Positions 17,976-25,912 of a stretch of DNA of 64,000 nucleotides are shown here, piece after piece. Source of the DNA: Methyloversatilis universalis EHg5 (GTDB lineage Bacteria; Pseudomonadota; Gammaproteobacteria; Burkholderiales; Rhodocyclaceae). How positions within the stretch are numbered: the stretch's first letter is position 1; each line of letters starts with the position of its first letter. The translations under genes and the position numbers were made by a program. The stretch spans positions 1,047,241 to 1,111,240 of the forward strand of contig NZ_KB900539.1 of NCBI RefSeq assembly GCF_000378945.1, in the 5' to 3' direction. Below the pieces are notes generated by a model. The model had not been told where the DNA came from and did not search any database. It worked only from the letters and a program-made list of their open reading frames with translations.

Positions 17976-18995
17976 ATGGGTATCGGTGATTTCATCAAGA
18001 AGCAGTTCATCGACGTACTGCAGTGGAACGAGGACGGCGACGGCGTGCTGGCCTGGCGCTACCCGATGCAGGACTTCGAAATCCAGTACGGCGCGAAGCT
18101 CACCGTGCGCGAATCGCAGATGGCGGTGTTCGTCAATGAAGGCAAGGTGGCCGACGTGTTCGGCCCCGGCCTGCACACGCTGAACACGAACACCCTGCCG
18201 GTGCTCACCTACCTGCAGAACTGGGACAAGCTGTTCCAGTCGCCCTTCAAGAGCGACGTCTATTTCTTCAGCACCCGGCTGCAGCTGGGCCGCAAGTGGG
18301 GCACGCCGCAACCGGTGACGGTGCGCGACAAGGATTTCGGCATGGTGCGGCTGCGCGCCTTCGGCATGTATTCGTACAAGCTGGCCGACCCGAAGAAGTT
18401 CTTCACCGAAATTAGCGGCACGCGCGACACCTACACGGTCGACGACCTCGAAATGCAGCTGCGCAATCTGGTCGTGTCGACCATGAGCAGCACGCTGGGC
18501 AATTCGGCCGCGCCCTTCCTCGACATGGCGGCCAATCTGGGCGTGATGTCGGACGCGGTGAAGACCGCGATGACGCCGGTGTTCGAGCGCTATGGCGTGG
18601 CGATCGACAATTTCGCGGTCGAAAGCATTTCGCTGCCGGAAGAACTGCAGAAGGCGCTCGACACCCGCATCTCGATGGGCATGGTCGGCAATATGGCCAC
18701 CTATACCCAGTACCAGACCGCGAATGCGATTCCGCTCGCCGCGCAGAACGAGGGCGGGCTGGCCGGCGTCGGCGCCAGTCTGGGCGCCGGCCTGACCATG
18801 GGGCAGGTGATGACCGAGGCGATGCGTGCGGCTCAGGCCGGCACGCCGGCTGCAGCACCCGCTGCTGCCCCGGCCGTCGACAGCCCCGAGGCCCGGCTGG
18901 GCAAGCTGAAGTCGCTGCTCGACGGCGGCCTCATCACCCAGGCCGACTATGACGCGGCCAAGGCGGACGTGATCAAGCAGATCACCGGCATTTGA
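17976..18995 (+). CDS. SPFH-domain protein with C-terminal SHOCT motif
   Basis: A 339-aa protein of the SPFH/virion-core (YdjI-like) type. The N-terminal half (about 20-215) has the SPFH pattern, including ESQMAVFVNEGKV, and the region ending in FAVESISLPEELQKALD. A low-complexity Ala/Pro linker (about 282-302) leads to a SHOCT motif LGKLKSLLDGGLITQADYD at the C-terminus. No membrane segment is obvious, so it may associate with membrane through partners such as DUF350. A clear Shine-Dalgarno (AAGGAG) sits 7-8 bp before ATG 17976. Role: probably a membrane microdomain or stress scaffold; inferred. Confidence 0.85.
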   Translation: MGIGDFIKKQFIDVLQWNEDGDGVLAWRYPMQDFEIQYGAKLTVRESQMAVFVNEGKVADVFGPGLHTLNTNTLPVLTYLQNWDKLFQSPFKSDVYFFSTRLQLGRKWGTPQPVTVRDKDFGMVRLRAFGMYSYKLADPKKFFTEISGTRDTYTVDDLEMQLRNLVVSTMSSTLGNSAAPFLDMAANLGVMSDAVKTAMTPVFERYGVAIDNFAVESISLPEELQKALDTRISMGMVGNMATYTQYQTANAIPLAAQNEGGLAGVGASLGAGLTMGQVMTEAMRAAQAGTPAAAPAAAPAVDSPEARLGKLKSLLDGGLITQADYDAAKADVIKQITGI

Positions 18996-19025
18996 TCTTC
19001 CAGCCTCAGCGCATTCGAACAGCCT

Positions 19026-19301
19026 ATGAAAAAGTTGCTGATTGCAGGCGTGCTTGTCGGCCTGGCGTGGCATGGATACGGGAAGTACGTCGCGAATTCG
19101 ACATATCGAGGCGAACCGTCCGAAATGTCTGCCGTTGCACAGGAAGAGGCCGTCTCCGTGTCTTTCAAGTGCGACGGCCGGACCCATTGTTCTCAAATGA
19201 CATCCTGTGCCGAGGCGACCTATTTCCTCCGGAATTGTCCGGGCACGCAGATGGATGGAAACAACGACGGCGTTCCGTGCGAGAAGCAGTGGTGCCGCTG
19301 A
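19026..19301 (+). CDS. Small secreted excalibur-type calcium-binding protein
   Basis: A 91-aa protein with an N-terminal signal or anchor segment (MKKLLIAGVLVGLAWHGYG). It is followed by a cysteine-rich domain with six Cys and the acidic motif DGNNDGVPCE typical of the excalibur Ca-binding fold. It lies between the SPFH gene and the DUF4178 gene, in the same direction. The 30-bp spacing after the SPFH stop suggests shared transcription, though the lower GC of this gene hints at separate acquisition. The link to the polyamine genes is positional only. Confidence 0.7.
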   Translation: MKKLLIAGVLVGLAWHGYGKYVANSTYRGEPSEMSAVAQEEAVSVSFKCDGRTHCSQMTSCAEATYFLRNCPGTQMDGNNDGVPCEKQWCR

Positions 19302-19359
19302 CACACGTCCTGATCAGTGAAATTCGCTCAGTGCATGCTTTGATGCAGGCGGAACGGTG

Positions 19360-20847
19360 ATGTATCAGGCGGCCTGCCCCGGCTGCGGGGCGCCGGTCGA
19401 ATTCCGTTCGGCCGCGTCACGCATGGCGGTGTGCGGCTACTGCCGCACCACGCTGCTGCGCGACGCCGACGCGGTACGCGACATCGGCAAGCAGGCGGCG
19501 CTGATCGAGGACCACTCGCCGGTACAGATCATGACCGCCGGCCAGTACGCCGGTCAGGGCTTCACCGTGGTCGGCCGCATCCAGCTGCGCTACGAACACG
19601 GCGTGTGGAACGAGTGGTATCTGCTGTTCGACGACGGCAGCGGCGGCTGGCTGGGCGATTTCGCCGGTCAGTTCGTGCTGACCCGGCCAGACGGCGACGC
19701 GGTCGGCCCGCCGCTGTTCGACAAGGTCGAGCCGGGCAACCGCTGGTCGCTCGGCGGCACCTTCTGGCACGCGGCCGACATCCGCAAGGCGGAATGTGTC
19801 GCCGCCGAGGGCGAACTGCCGTTTCCGGTCGATGCGCGCTGGGTGGCACGGGTGATCGACTACCGCCACCGCGACGAATTCCTGACGCTGGACTATTCTG
19901 ACCTGCCGCCGGTCTGTTACCGCGGGCGCGCCGTGTCGCTGGCCGGCCTGTACGCCCAGCGCCTGCGCGACGCGGACGACGTGGCTGCGCGCGCCGGGCG
20001 GCTGAAGGGCGGCGTGGGCACGCTGATCTGCCCGGCCTGTGGCGCGTCCGCCGCGGTGGTGCCCGGCGCCACCCAGCATCTGACCTGCCCGTCCTGCCGA
20101 TCGCAGATTTCGCTGGCGGCCGGTCAGGCCGAAGTGGTGAGCCGGCAGGCGGTGGACGATCGCGCGGTCGGCGCCACGCTGCAGGCGGGCGAAACGCTCA
20201 CCATCGAAGGTCTGGCCTGGCGGGTGATGGGCTGGTTGCGCTGCGGCGTGCCGGCCGACGCCTCCGAACCCGAGTGGTTCGAATACCTGCTGTACGCACC
20301 GCAGGCCGGGTTCTCCTGGCTGGTGGAAACCCGTCAGGGCTGGCAGCGCGCCCGCGTGCTGGATGCCTGGCCGGAGAGCCACACAGCCACTGCGGCGACG
20401 CTGGCCGGCAAGGCCTTTGTGCGTCGCTACATCTATGTGGCGGAGGTGCGTCAGGTGGTGGGCGCCTTTCCGTGGCAGGCGCGTGCCGGCGACCGCACCG
20501 AGATCGGTGAGTATGTGCAGGGCGACCGGGTGCTCAATCTGGAGCGCAGTGAGCACGAGATGGGCTGGTCGCTGGCCGAACCGGTGCCGCTCGACCTGGT
20601 GGCCAGCTGGGCGGGGCGCAGGCTGGCATCCATCGCACCGGCGCCCGCCGGCCTGCGCATCGACAAGCCTATGCTGCTCGATGCGGCGGGCAAGGCCACG
20701 CTGAAGCCGCTGGCCTGGGTCTTTACCGGTCTGATCGGGGTGCTGAATCTGCGCTACATCCTGCCCTTCAACGTCGATGCGCTGGTGGTGACCGGCATTG
20801 CGCTCTACCTGCTGTGGCTGCCGCTGAACGTGAAGGAGTCCGACTGA
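19360..20847 (+). CDS. DUF4178 protein with two zinc ribbons and C-terminal membrane segments
   Basis: A 495-aa protein. It opens with a zinc ribbon (CPGC...CGYC, about residues 6-29) and a first DUF4178 domain (GFTVVGRIQLRYEHGVWNEW region, about 65-200). A second zinc ribbon (CPAC...CPSC, about 225-250) and a second DUF4178 domain (about 262-440, with FEYLLYAPQAGFSWL) follow. The C-terminus holds two hydrophobic segments (about 448-490). GTG at 19357 and ATG at 19360 are both possible starts; I chose the ATG. Biochemical function unknown. DUF4178 genes commonly accompany DUF350 and speD-like genes, as here. Confidence 0.8.
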   Translation: MYQAACPGCGAPVEFRSAASRMAVCGYCRTTLLRDADAVRDIGKQAALIEDHSPVQIMTAGQYAGQGFTVVGRIQLRYEHGVWNEWYLLFDDGSGGWLGDFAGQFVLTRPDGDAVGPPLFDKVEPGNRWSLGGTFWHAADIRKAECVAAEGELPFPVDARWVARVIDYRHRDEFLTLDYSDLPPVCYRGRAVSLAGLYAQRLRDADDVAARAGRLKGGVGTLICPACGASAAVVPGATQHLTCPSCRSQISLAAGQAEVVSRQAVDDRAVGATLQAGETLTIEGLAWRVMGWLRCGVPADASEPEWFEYLLYAPQAGFSWLVETRQGWQRARVLDAWPESHTATAATLAGKAFVRRYIYVAEVRQVVGAFPWQARAGDRTEIGEYVQGDRVLNLERSEHEMGWSLAEPVPLDLVASWAGRRLASIAPAPAGLRIDKPMLLDAAGKATLKPLAWVFTGLIGVLNLRYILPFNVDALVVTGIALYLLWLPLNVKESD

Positions 20848-20849
20848 CC

Positions 20850-20993
20850 ATGCGGGTGTTCTACGGCATCTACGCCCTGGTGCTGCTGCTGATCAGCCTT
20901 GCCATCAATGCCGACGACGATGGCGGCGGACGTTCGCGTTCCTACTCGTCCGGCTCCGGTTCCGGTTCGTCCTGGGGTTCGGGCCACAAATGA
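20850..20993 (+). CDS. 47-aa membrane peptide with Ser/Gly-rich tail
   Basis: A short ORF starting ATG 20850, 3 bp after the DUF4178 stop, and ending in ATGA overlap with speD. The product has one hydrophobic segment (VFYGIYALVLLLISLAI, about residues 3-19), an acidic patch NADDDGGG, and then a low-complexity tail rich in Ser and Gly ending in GSGHK. Tight packing on both sides argues that it is real. Function unknown. A small membrane peptide with a flexible exposed tail, in an operon making polyamine precursors, could be a regulatory subunit or a substrate for modification; this is speculation. Confidence 0.6.
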   Translation: MRVFYGIYALVLLLISLAINADDDGGGRSRSYSSGSGSGSSWGSGHK

Positions 20994-21361
20994 CGCTGCC
21001 GCCGCAGGGCCACCATGTGCTGCTTGACCTGTACGGCATCGAGCCTGCGCCGCTGGCCGATCTTGCGCTGATCGAGGCGACGCTGACCGAGGCCGCGCGC
21101 ATGGCCGGTGCCCGCGTGCTCGGTACGCAGCTGCATCCGTTCGGCCCCGGTCAGGGCGTGACCGGTGTGCTGCTGCTGGCCGAATCGCACATCAGCATCC
21201 ACACCTGGCCGGAACACGGCTACGCCGCGGTGGATGTGTTCATGTGCGGCGACGCCGAGGCGATGACCGCCGCTACGCTGATCGGCGAACGCCTGCGTGC
21301 CGGGCGCATCGAGGTGCGCGAATGCGCGCGCGGCCTGCGCAGCGAGCCGGGCCGGGTCTGA
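20990..21361 (+). CDS. speD: S-adenosylmethionine decarboxylase proenzyme
   Basis: Pyruvoyl-dependent enzyme making decarboxylated AdoMet, the aminopropyl donor for spermidine synthesis. The 123-aa size is that of the short prokaryotic class. The self-cleavage site is LLLAESHISIHTWPE, with Glu65-Ser66 as the expected processing bond, His71 nearby and the catalytic cysteine in FMCGD (about Cys86). It overlaps the preceding small ORF by ATGA. Together with the membrane aminopropyltransferase-like gene, it supplies the chemistry of this cluster. Confidence 0.92.
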   Translation: MTLPPQGHHVLLDLYGIEPAPLADLALIEATLTEAARMAGARVLGTQLHPFGPGQGVTGVLLLAESHISIHTWPEHGYAAVDVFMCGDAEAMTAATLIGERLRAGRIEVRECARGLRSEPGRV

Positions 21362-21434
21362 GCGCAGCCGGTTTCCGGTCGGCCGCCCTGACCGGGTACA
21401 CTGTCGGGCTGGCTTATAGACAAGGCCCTGCCTC

Positions 21435-23045
21435 ATGCTCAGACTGACCGAAATCAAGCTTCCGCTCGACCATCCGGAAGCGGCCCTGCGTGCCGCCGTG
21501 CTCGAACGGCTGCGCATTCCCGACGCCGACCTGTTGGCCCTCCACGTGTTCCGCCGTGGCTACGACGCCCGCCGCCGCTCGGCCATCCACCTGATCTACA
21601 CGCTGGACGTCGAACTGCGCGACGAGGCGGCGGTGCTGAAGGCGCACAAGCCGTCGCCGCAGCTGCAGCCGACGCCGGACACCGCCTATCGATTCGTCGC
21701 GCGTGCGCCGGACGGGCTCGCGAGCCGGCCGGTGGTGATCGGCATGGGCCCCTGCGGTTTCATGGCGGCGCTGCTGTTGGCGCAGATGGGTTTCCGTCCC
21801 ATCGTGCTGGAGCGCGGACGCGCGGTGCGCGAACGCACGCAGGACACCTGGGGCCTGTGGCGCAAGCGGGTGCTCGATCCGGAATCGAACGTGCAGTTCG
21901 GCGAAGGTGGCGCCGGCACCTTTTCCGACGGCAAGCTGTACAGCCAGATCAAGGACCCGAAGCACTACGGCCGCAAGGTGCTGAACGAATTCGTGAAGGC
22001 CGGCGCACCGGAAGAAATCCTGTACGTGAGCAAGCCGCACGTCGGCACCTTCCGGCTGGTCGGCATGGTCGAGAAGATACGCGCCGAGATCGAATCTCTG
22101 GGCGGCGAAATCCGCTTCCAGGCACGGGTCGAGGACATCGTGATCGAGGATGGCGCGGTGCGTGGAGTGAAGCTGGCCGACGGCACCGAAATCGTCACCG
22201 ACCACGTGGTGCTGGCCATCGGTCACAGCGCGCGCGACACCTTCCGCATGCTGCATGAGCGCGGCGTGTACATCGAAGCCAAGCCGTTTTCGGTCGGCTT
22301 CCGGGTGGAACATCCGCAGAGCCTGATCGACCGCGCGCGCTTCGGCGACTTCGCCGGTCACCCGGTGCTGGGTGCGGCCGACTACAAGCTGGTGCATCAC
22401 GCGAAGAACGGCCGCTCGGTCTACAGCTTCTGCATGTGCCCGGGCGGCACCGTGGTGGCCGCGACCTCGGAAGAGGGCCGCGTGGTGACCAACGGCATGA
22501 GCCAGTACTCGCGCAACGAACGCAACGCGAACGCCGGCATCGTGGTCGGCATTTCGCCGGAACAGGATTACCCGGGTCATCCGCTGGCCGGCATCGACCT
22601 GCAGCGCACGCTGGAATCGCGCGCGTTCGAACTGGGCGGCGGCGACTACAACGCGCCGGGCCAGCTGGTGGGCGATTTTGTCGCCGGCCGGCCGTCGAAG
22701 GCGCTGGGCGAGGTGGAGCCGAGCTACAAGCCGGGCGTGACGCTGGGCAGTCTGGCGACGGCCCTGCCCGAGTATGCGATTACCGCGATGCGCGAGGCCT
22801 TCCCCGCCTTCGACCGTCAGATCAAGGGCTTTGGTCGGCACGACGCGGTGCTCACCGGTGTGGAAACGCGCACCTCGTCGCCGATCCGCATCAAGCGCGA
22901 TCCGCACAGCTATCAGAGCCTGAACACGCGCGGCCTTTACCCGGCAGGCGAGGGCGCGGGCTACGCCGGCGGCATCCTGTCGGCGGCGGTCGATGGCATC
23001 GAGGTGGCCGAGGCGGTGGCGCTGAGCATGGTGTCGTCGCGCTGA
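21435..23045 (+). CDS. FAD-dependent dehydrogenase (COG2509 type)
   Basis: A 536-aa flavoprotein. The N-terminal 90 residues form the small domain seen in this family (with HVFRRGYDARR), followed by the FAD-binding motif VVIGMGPCGFMAA (about 99-111). GEGGAGTFSDGKLYS and the C-terminal GLYPAGEGAGYAGGI segment are strongly conserved family signatures. The substrate is unknown; the family is usually annotated as NAD(FAD)-utilising dehydrogenase. It lies 73 bp after speD, so it may or may not belong to that operon. Confidence 0.85.
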   Translation: MLRLTEIKLPLDHPEAALRAAVLERLRIPDADLLALHVFRRGYDARRRSAIHLIYTLDVELRDEAAVLKAHKPSPQLQPTPDTAYRFVARAPDGLASRPVVIGMGPCGFMAALLLAQMGFRPIVLERGRAVRERTQDTWGLWRKRVLDPESNVQFGEGGAGTFSDGKLYSQIKDPKHYGRKVLNEFVKAGAPEEILYVSKPHVGTFRLVGMVEKIRAEIESLGGEIRFQARVEDIVIEDGAVRGVKLADGTEIVTDHVVLAIGHSARDTFRMLHERGVYIEAKPFSVGFRVEHPQSLIDRARFGDFAGHPVLGAADYKLVHHAKNGRSVYSFCMCPGGTVVAATSEEGRVVTNGMSQYSRNERNANAGIVVGISPEQDYPGHPLAGIDLQRTLESRAFELGGGDYNAPGQLVGDFVAGRPSKALGEVEPSYKPGVTLGSLATALPEYAITAMREAFPAFDRQIKGFGRHDAVLTGVETRTSSPIRIKRDPHSYQSLNTRGLYPAGEGAGYAGGILSAAVDGIEVAEAVALSMVSSR

Positions 23046-23067
23046 CCGGCGCAGGCCATCGAGCTTC

Positions 23068-23100
23068 GTGGGAGCGGCGCCCCCGCCGCGATGGGGCGCC
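23068..23100. repeat. REP-like palindrome between convergent genes
   Basis: GTGGGAGCGGCG followed by CCCCCGCCGCGATGGGG resembles the GTGGGAGCGGC...GCCGCGAT repetitive extragenic palindromes common in gammaproteobacteria and some betaproteobacteria. It sits between the convergent flavoprotein and hydrolase genes, where it could help terminate transcription. Only one copy was seen in this window. Confidence 0.5.
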
Positions 23101-23163
23101 GGCACACCGCGTCCGCTTGCGCCGCCGTGATCGCCGCGCCCCGCTCAAGCGGCCGGCGGCGAT

Positions 23164-24120
23164 TCAGCGACCGTGTTCGAAGAAGTGGAGCAGCCGCTGC
23201 GGCAGCCAGTCCAGATGGCCGCCGGGGGCGCCGCTGACATAGCCGACATGCCCCCCCTGTGCGGTGTAGTCCGGCTTCACGTCGGACGACAGCTGATCCG
23301 GCGTGGCCAGCGACCACGCAGGCACCATGGGGTCGTTCAGCGCCTGCAGCAGCAGCAGCGGCGTGCGCACCGATTTCAGCAGCGGTTTCGAGGCGCAGCG
23401 CGTCCAGTAATCGTCGGCATCGCGGAAACCATGCACCCGCGAGGTGAAGGCATCGTCGAAGCCGCGGATGGAGGAGCAGTGCGCAATGGTCGCGGCGTCC
23501 ACCTGACCGGGAAAGCGCCGCGCCTTGTCCAGCGTGCGTGGCTTCATCGTGCGCAGGAAGTACTGGGCATAGACCCGGTTGAAGCCGCGGTCCAGCGCGC
23601 GGCCTGACACGCCGAGGTCAACCGGCGCGCAGACCGAGGCCGCGGCCGCCAGCCAGCGCGAGGCCGCCTGGCCCTGTTCGCCCAGCCACTTGCACAGCAC
23701 GTTGCCGCCCAGCGACACACCGACCGCGTACAGCGGCGCACCGTCTGCCCGCGCATGCAGCCGCGGCAGCAGCCATTCGAGTTCGGCGCTGTCGCCCGAG
23801 TGATAGGCGCGCAGCAGGCGGTTCGATTCGCCGGAACAGCCGCGCGCATGCACCACCACGCCATTCCAGCCGCGTGCGGCCAGCGCATGCATCAGCGCCT
23901 TGGCGTAATGGCTGCCGGAACTGCCTTCCAGCCCGTGGAACAGAACGACCAGCGGCTGCCGCACGCGCAGCGGTAGCCAGTCGAGGTCGAGGAAGTCGCC
24001 GTCCGGCGTGTCGATGCGCTCGCGACTCAGCGCCGGGCGGGCCAGCGGAATGAAGCGCGGCCAGATGGTCTGCGCGTGGCCGCCGGGCAGCCAGGGCGCC
24101 GGACGGTAGGGCTGGACCAT
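23164..24120 (-). CDS. YheT-family alpha/beta hydrolase
   Basis: A 318-aa alpha/beta-fold hydrolase of the YheT/EMB8 group. Family marks are PWLPGGHAQTIWP at the N-terminus, LFHGLEGSSGSHYAK (oxyanion-hole region), the nucleophile elbow GVSLGGNVL and GGHVGYV near the C-terminus carrying the catalytic His. Substrate unknown; esterase-like. The ATG at 24120 was preferred over an in-frame upstream start because it follows the neighbouring stop by one base. Confidence 0.88.
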   Translation of the reverse strand: MVQPYRPAPWLPGGHAQTIWPRFIPLARPALSRERIDTPDGDFLDLDWLPLRVRQPLVVLFHGLEGSSGSHYAKALMHALAARGWNGVVVHARGCSGESNRLLRAYHSGDSAELEWLLPRLHARADGAPLYAVGVSLGGNVLCKWLGEQGQAASRWLAAAASVCAPVDLGVSGRALDRGFNRVYAQYFLRTMKPRTLDKARRFPGQVDAATIAHCSSIRGFDDAFTSRVHGFRDADDYWTRCASKPLLKSVRTPLLLLQALNDPMVPAWSLATPDQLSSDVKPDYTAQGGHVGYVSGAPGGHLDWLPQRLLHFFEHGR

Positions 24121-24121
24121 T

Positions 24122-24553
24122 TCAGTGCAGGATTTTCGGCAGGTCGGGACCGTCCTGCTCGGCCGGCAGCGGCGAGGCGTGGTGCAGCACCATGTGCCAG
24201 CCCAGCGGGCCGCGTACATAGACGTTGGTCACCACCAGCACCGGTCGCGGTGTGCGGTCGCCCGGGGCGGACAGGGTTTCGTGCACGCTGTGTATCGCCT
24301 GCAGCGCGCCCTGCGTGACCAGTGCGTGGCTGATGCGTACATCGGCGTGCGGGCCGGCGAACATGCGGCGCCAGGCTTCGCGTACCGCTTCGTAGCCGCT
24401 GGCGCGCGGGCAGCCGGCAAGGATGCACATGATGTCGTCCTCGTCCGCCCATACCGCCATCAGGCCCTCTATGTCGCCCCGGTTGCGAGCGTCATAGAAG
24501 GCGGTTTCCGCCTCCTGCGGCGAGGCGAAAAAGGTCTTGCGCTGGCTTTCCAT
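24122..24553 (-). CDS. SnoaL/NTF2-like protein (DUF4440 type)
   Basis: A 143-aa protein with the NTF2/SnoaL-like fold pattern. It has an N-terminal helix pair with AETAFYDARNRGDIEGLMAV, the segment DDIMCILAGCPRASGYEAV, and a C-terminal strand pair with NVYVRGPLGWHMVLHHAS. Such proteins bind small ligands or act as isomerases, but the ligand is not deducible. It sits tightly between the zinc-finger protein and the hydrolase, suggesting a three-gene unit. Confidence 0.75.
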   Translation of the reverse strand: MESQRKTFFASPQEAETAFYDARNRGDIEGLMAVWADEDDIMCILAGCPRASGYEAVREAWRRMFAGPHADVRISHALVTQGALQAIHSVHETLSAPGDRTPRPVLVVTNVYVRGPLGWHMVLHHASPLPAEQDGPDLPKILH

Positions 24554-24563
24554 GCCGCGCCGC

Positions 24564-24776
24564 TCAGTGGCCGGCGATGGCCGGGCCGTGGTAGCTGTAG
24601 CGGGTGCCGCAGTAGGGGCAGGCGGCCTGTCCGGTCTTGGTCACGTCGAGAAAGACGCGCGGGTGGCGCGCCCACAGCGGTGCGCCGGGCAGCGGGCAAT
24701 GCAGCGGAAGGTCGTTCGCGCTGACTTCGATCTCGCGTGCGTGGTCGCGGCTGGAATCGTTACCGGCTTGGGTCAT
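24564..24776 (-). CDS. Small zinc-finger domain protein (NDUFS6-like)
   Basis: A 70-aa protein with the conserved pattern HCPLPGAPLWARHPRVFLD and a CPYCGTRY zinc knuckle near the C-terminus. This matches the short bacterial zinc-finger proteins related to the NDUFS6 subunit of complex I. It is commonly found next to ilvE in betaproteobacteria, as here (120 bp from ilvE, same strand). Confidence 0.82.
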   Translation of the reverse strand: MTQAGNDSSRDHAREIEVSANDLPLHCPLPGAPLWARHPRVFLDVTKTGQAACPYCGTRYSYHGPAIAGH

Positions 24777-24895
24777 GGTGTGCTCCGGACAGAAAGGTGC
24801 GCGGACCGGCCGCGCACGGAATCAGGGATGTGTGCGGCGCGTGCGCCGCGCACAGCTCGGATGGGTCTCAGCGGATCGTGTTCGGCGGATCTGCC

Positions 24896-25816
24896 TCAGA
24901 TCCGCGTGAGCCAGTGGTGATATTCCGGCGCGCGACCGTTCACCGCATCGAAGAAGCGGGCCTGGATCTTTTCAGTGATCGGGCCGCGGCTGCCGGTACC
25001 GATCAGGCGGCCGTCCAGTTCGCGGATCGGCGTCACTTCGGCCGCGGTGCCGGTGAAGAAGGCTTCGTCCGCGGTGTAGATGTCGTCGCGGGTGAGGCGC
25101 TTGGACACCACGGTGTAGCCCAGTTCGGCGGCGATGTCGATCACCGAGGCGCGGGTGATGCCCACCAGCGCGGAGGCGATTTCCGGTTCGTAGATCTTGT
25201 TGTCCTTGATCACGAACAGGTTCTCGCCGGCGCCTTCGGCCACGAAGCCATCGACGTCCAGCAGCAGCGCCTCGTCGTAGCCCTGTTCGGTCGCTTCCAT
25301 GTTCGCCAGGATGGAGTTGGCGTAGGTGCCCGAGTACTTGGCACGACACATGGACACGTTCACATGGTGGCGCGAGTAGGACGAGGTTTTCACGCGGATG
25401 CCGCGCTTCAGGCCGTCCTCGCCGAGGTAGGCGCCCCAGGGCCAGGCGGCGATGGCGACATGCACCGACGCGCCGCGGGTCGAGATGCCCATCTTTTCCG
25501 AGCCGAAGAAGGCGATCGGGCGCAGGTAGCAGGATTCCAGCTTGTTGGCGCGCACCACTTCGAGTTGCGCTTCCATCAGTTCTTCGCGGCCGTACGGCAT
25601 CTTCATCATGTAGATGTGCGCCGAGTTGAACAGCCGGTCGGTGTGTTCCTTGAGGCGGAAGATGGCGGTGCCGATCTCGGTGTTGTAGGCACGCACACCT
25701 TCGAAGACGGCCAGACCGTAATGCAGCGAATGCGTCAGTACGTGCGTGGTGGCCTCGCGCCAGGGCACCAGCTTGCCGTCGTACCAGATAAAACCGTCGC
25801 GGTCGGCCATCGACAT
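24896..25816 (-). CDS. ilvE: Branched-chain amino acid aminotransferase
   Basis: PLP-dependent enzyme (fold type IV) for the last step of Val, Leu and Ile synthesis. The 306-aa protein shows HSLHYGLAVFEGVRAY at the N-terminus, YLRPIAFFG, the substrate/PLP region AKYSGTYANSILA with the catalytic Lys, EGAGENLFVI and the C-terminal FFTGTAAEVTPI. The ATG at 25816 has GGAG eight bases upstream. A GTG at 25825 is in frame but sits on the Shine-Dalgarno. Confidence 0.94.
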   Translation of the reverse strand: MSMADRDGFIWYDGKLVPWREATTHVLTHSLHYGLAVFEGVRAYNTEIGTAIFRLKEHTDRLFNSAHIYMMKMPYGREELMEAQLEVVRANKLESCYLRPIAFFGSEKMGISTRGASVHVAIAAWPWGAYLGEDGLKRGIRVKTSSYSRHHVNVSMCRAKYSGTYANSILANMEATEQGYDEALLLDVDGFVAEGAGENLFVIKDNKIYEPEIASALVGITRASVIDIAAELGYTVVSKRLTRDDIYTADEAFFTGTAAEVTPIRELDGRLIGTGSRGPITEKIQARFFDAVNGRAPEYHHWLTRI

Positions 25817-25849
25817 GGGAAACACTCCAGAGATTGCGGTAAACCCGTG

Positions 25850-25906
25850 ATTTTAGCCGAAGCCGGCCCTCCGGCGGCGGCTGCCGTGAGCTTGCCGCGT
25901 TAAAAT
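25850..25906. promoter_or_regulatory. Divergent promoter region of ilvE and nudJ
   Basis: A TAAAAT -10 element for ilvE is on the minus strand (25855-25850), and another TAAAAT on the plus strand (25901-25906) lies only 6 bp before the nudJ ATG. Neither has a convincing -35 hexamer. The plus-strand geometry would give a transcript starting at or next to the nudJ start codon. Confidence 0.4.
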
Positions 25907-25912
25907 CCCCGC

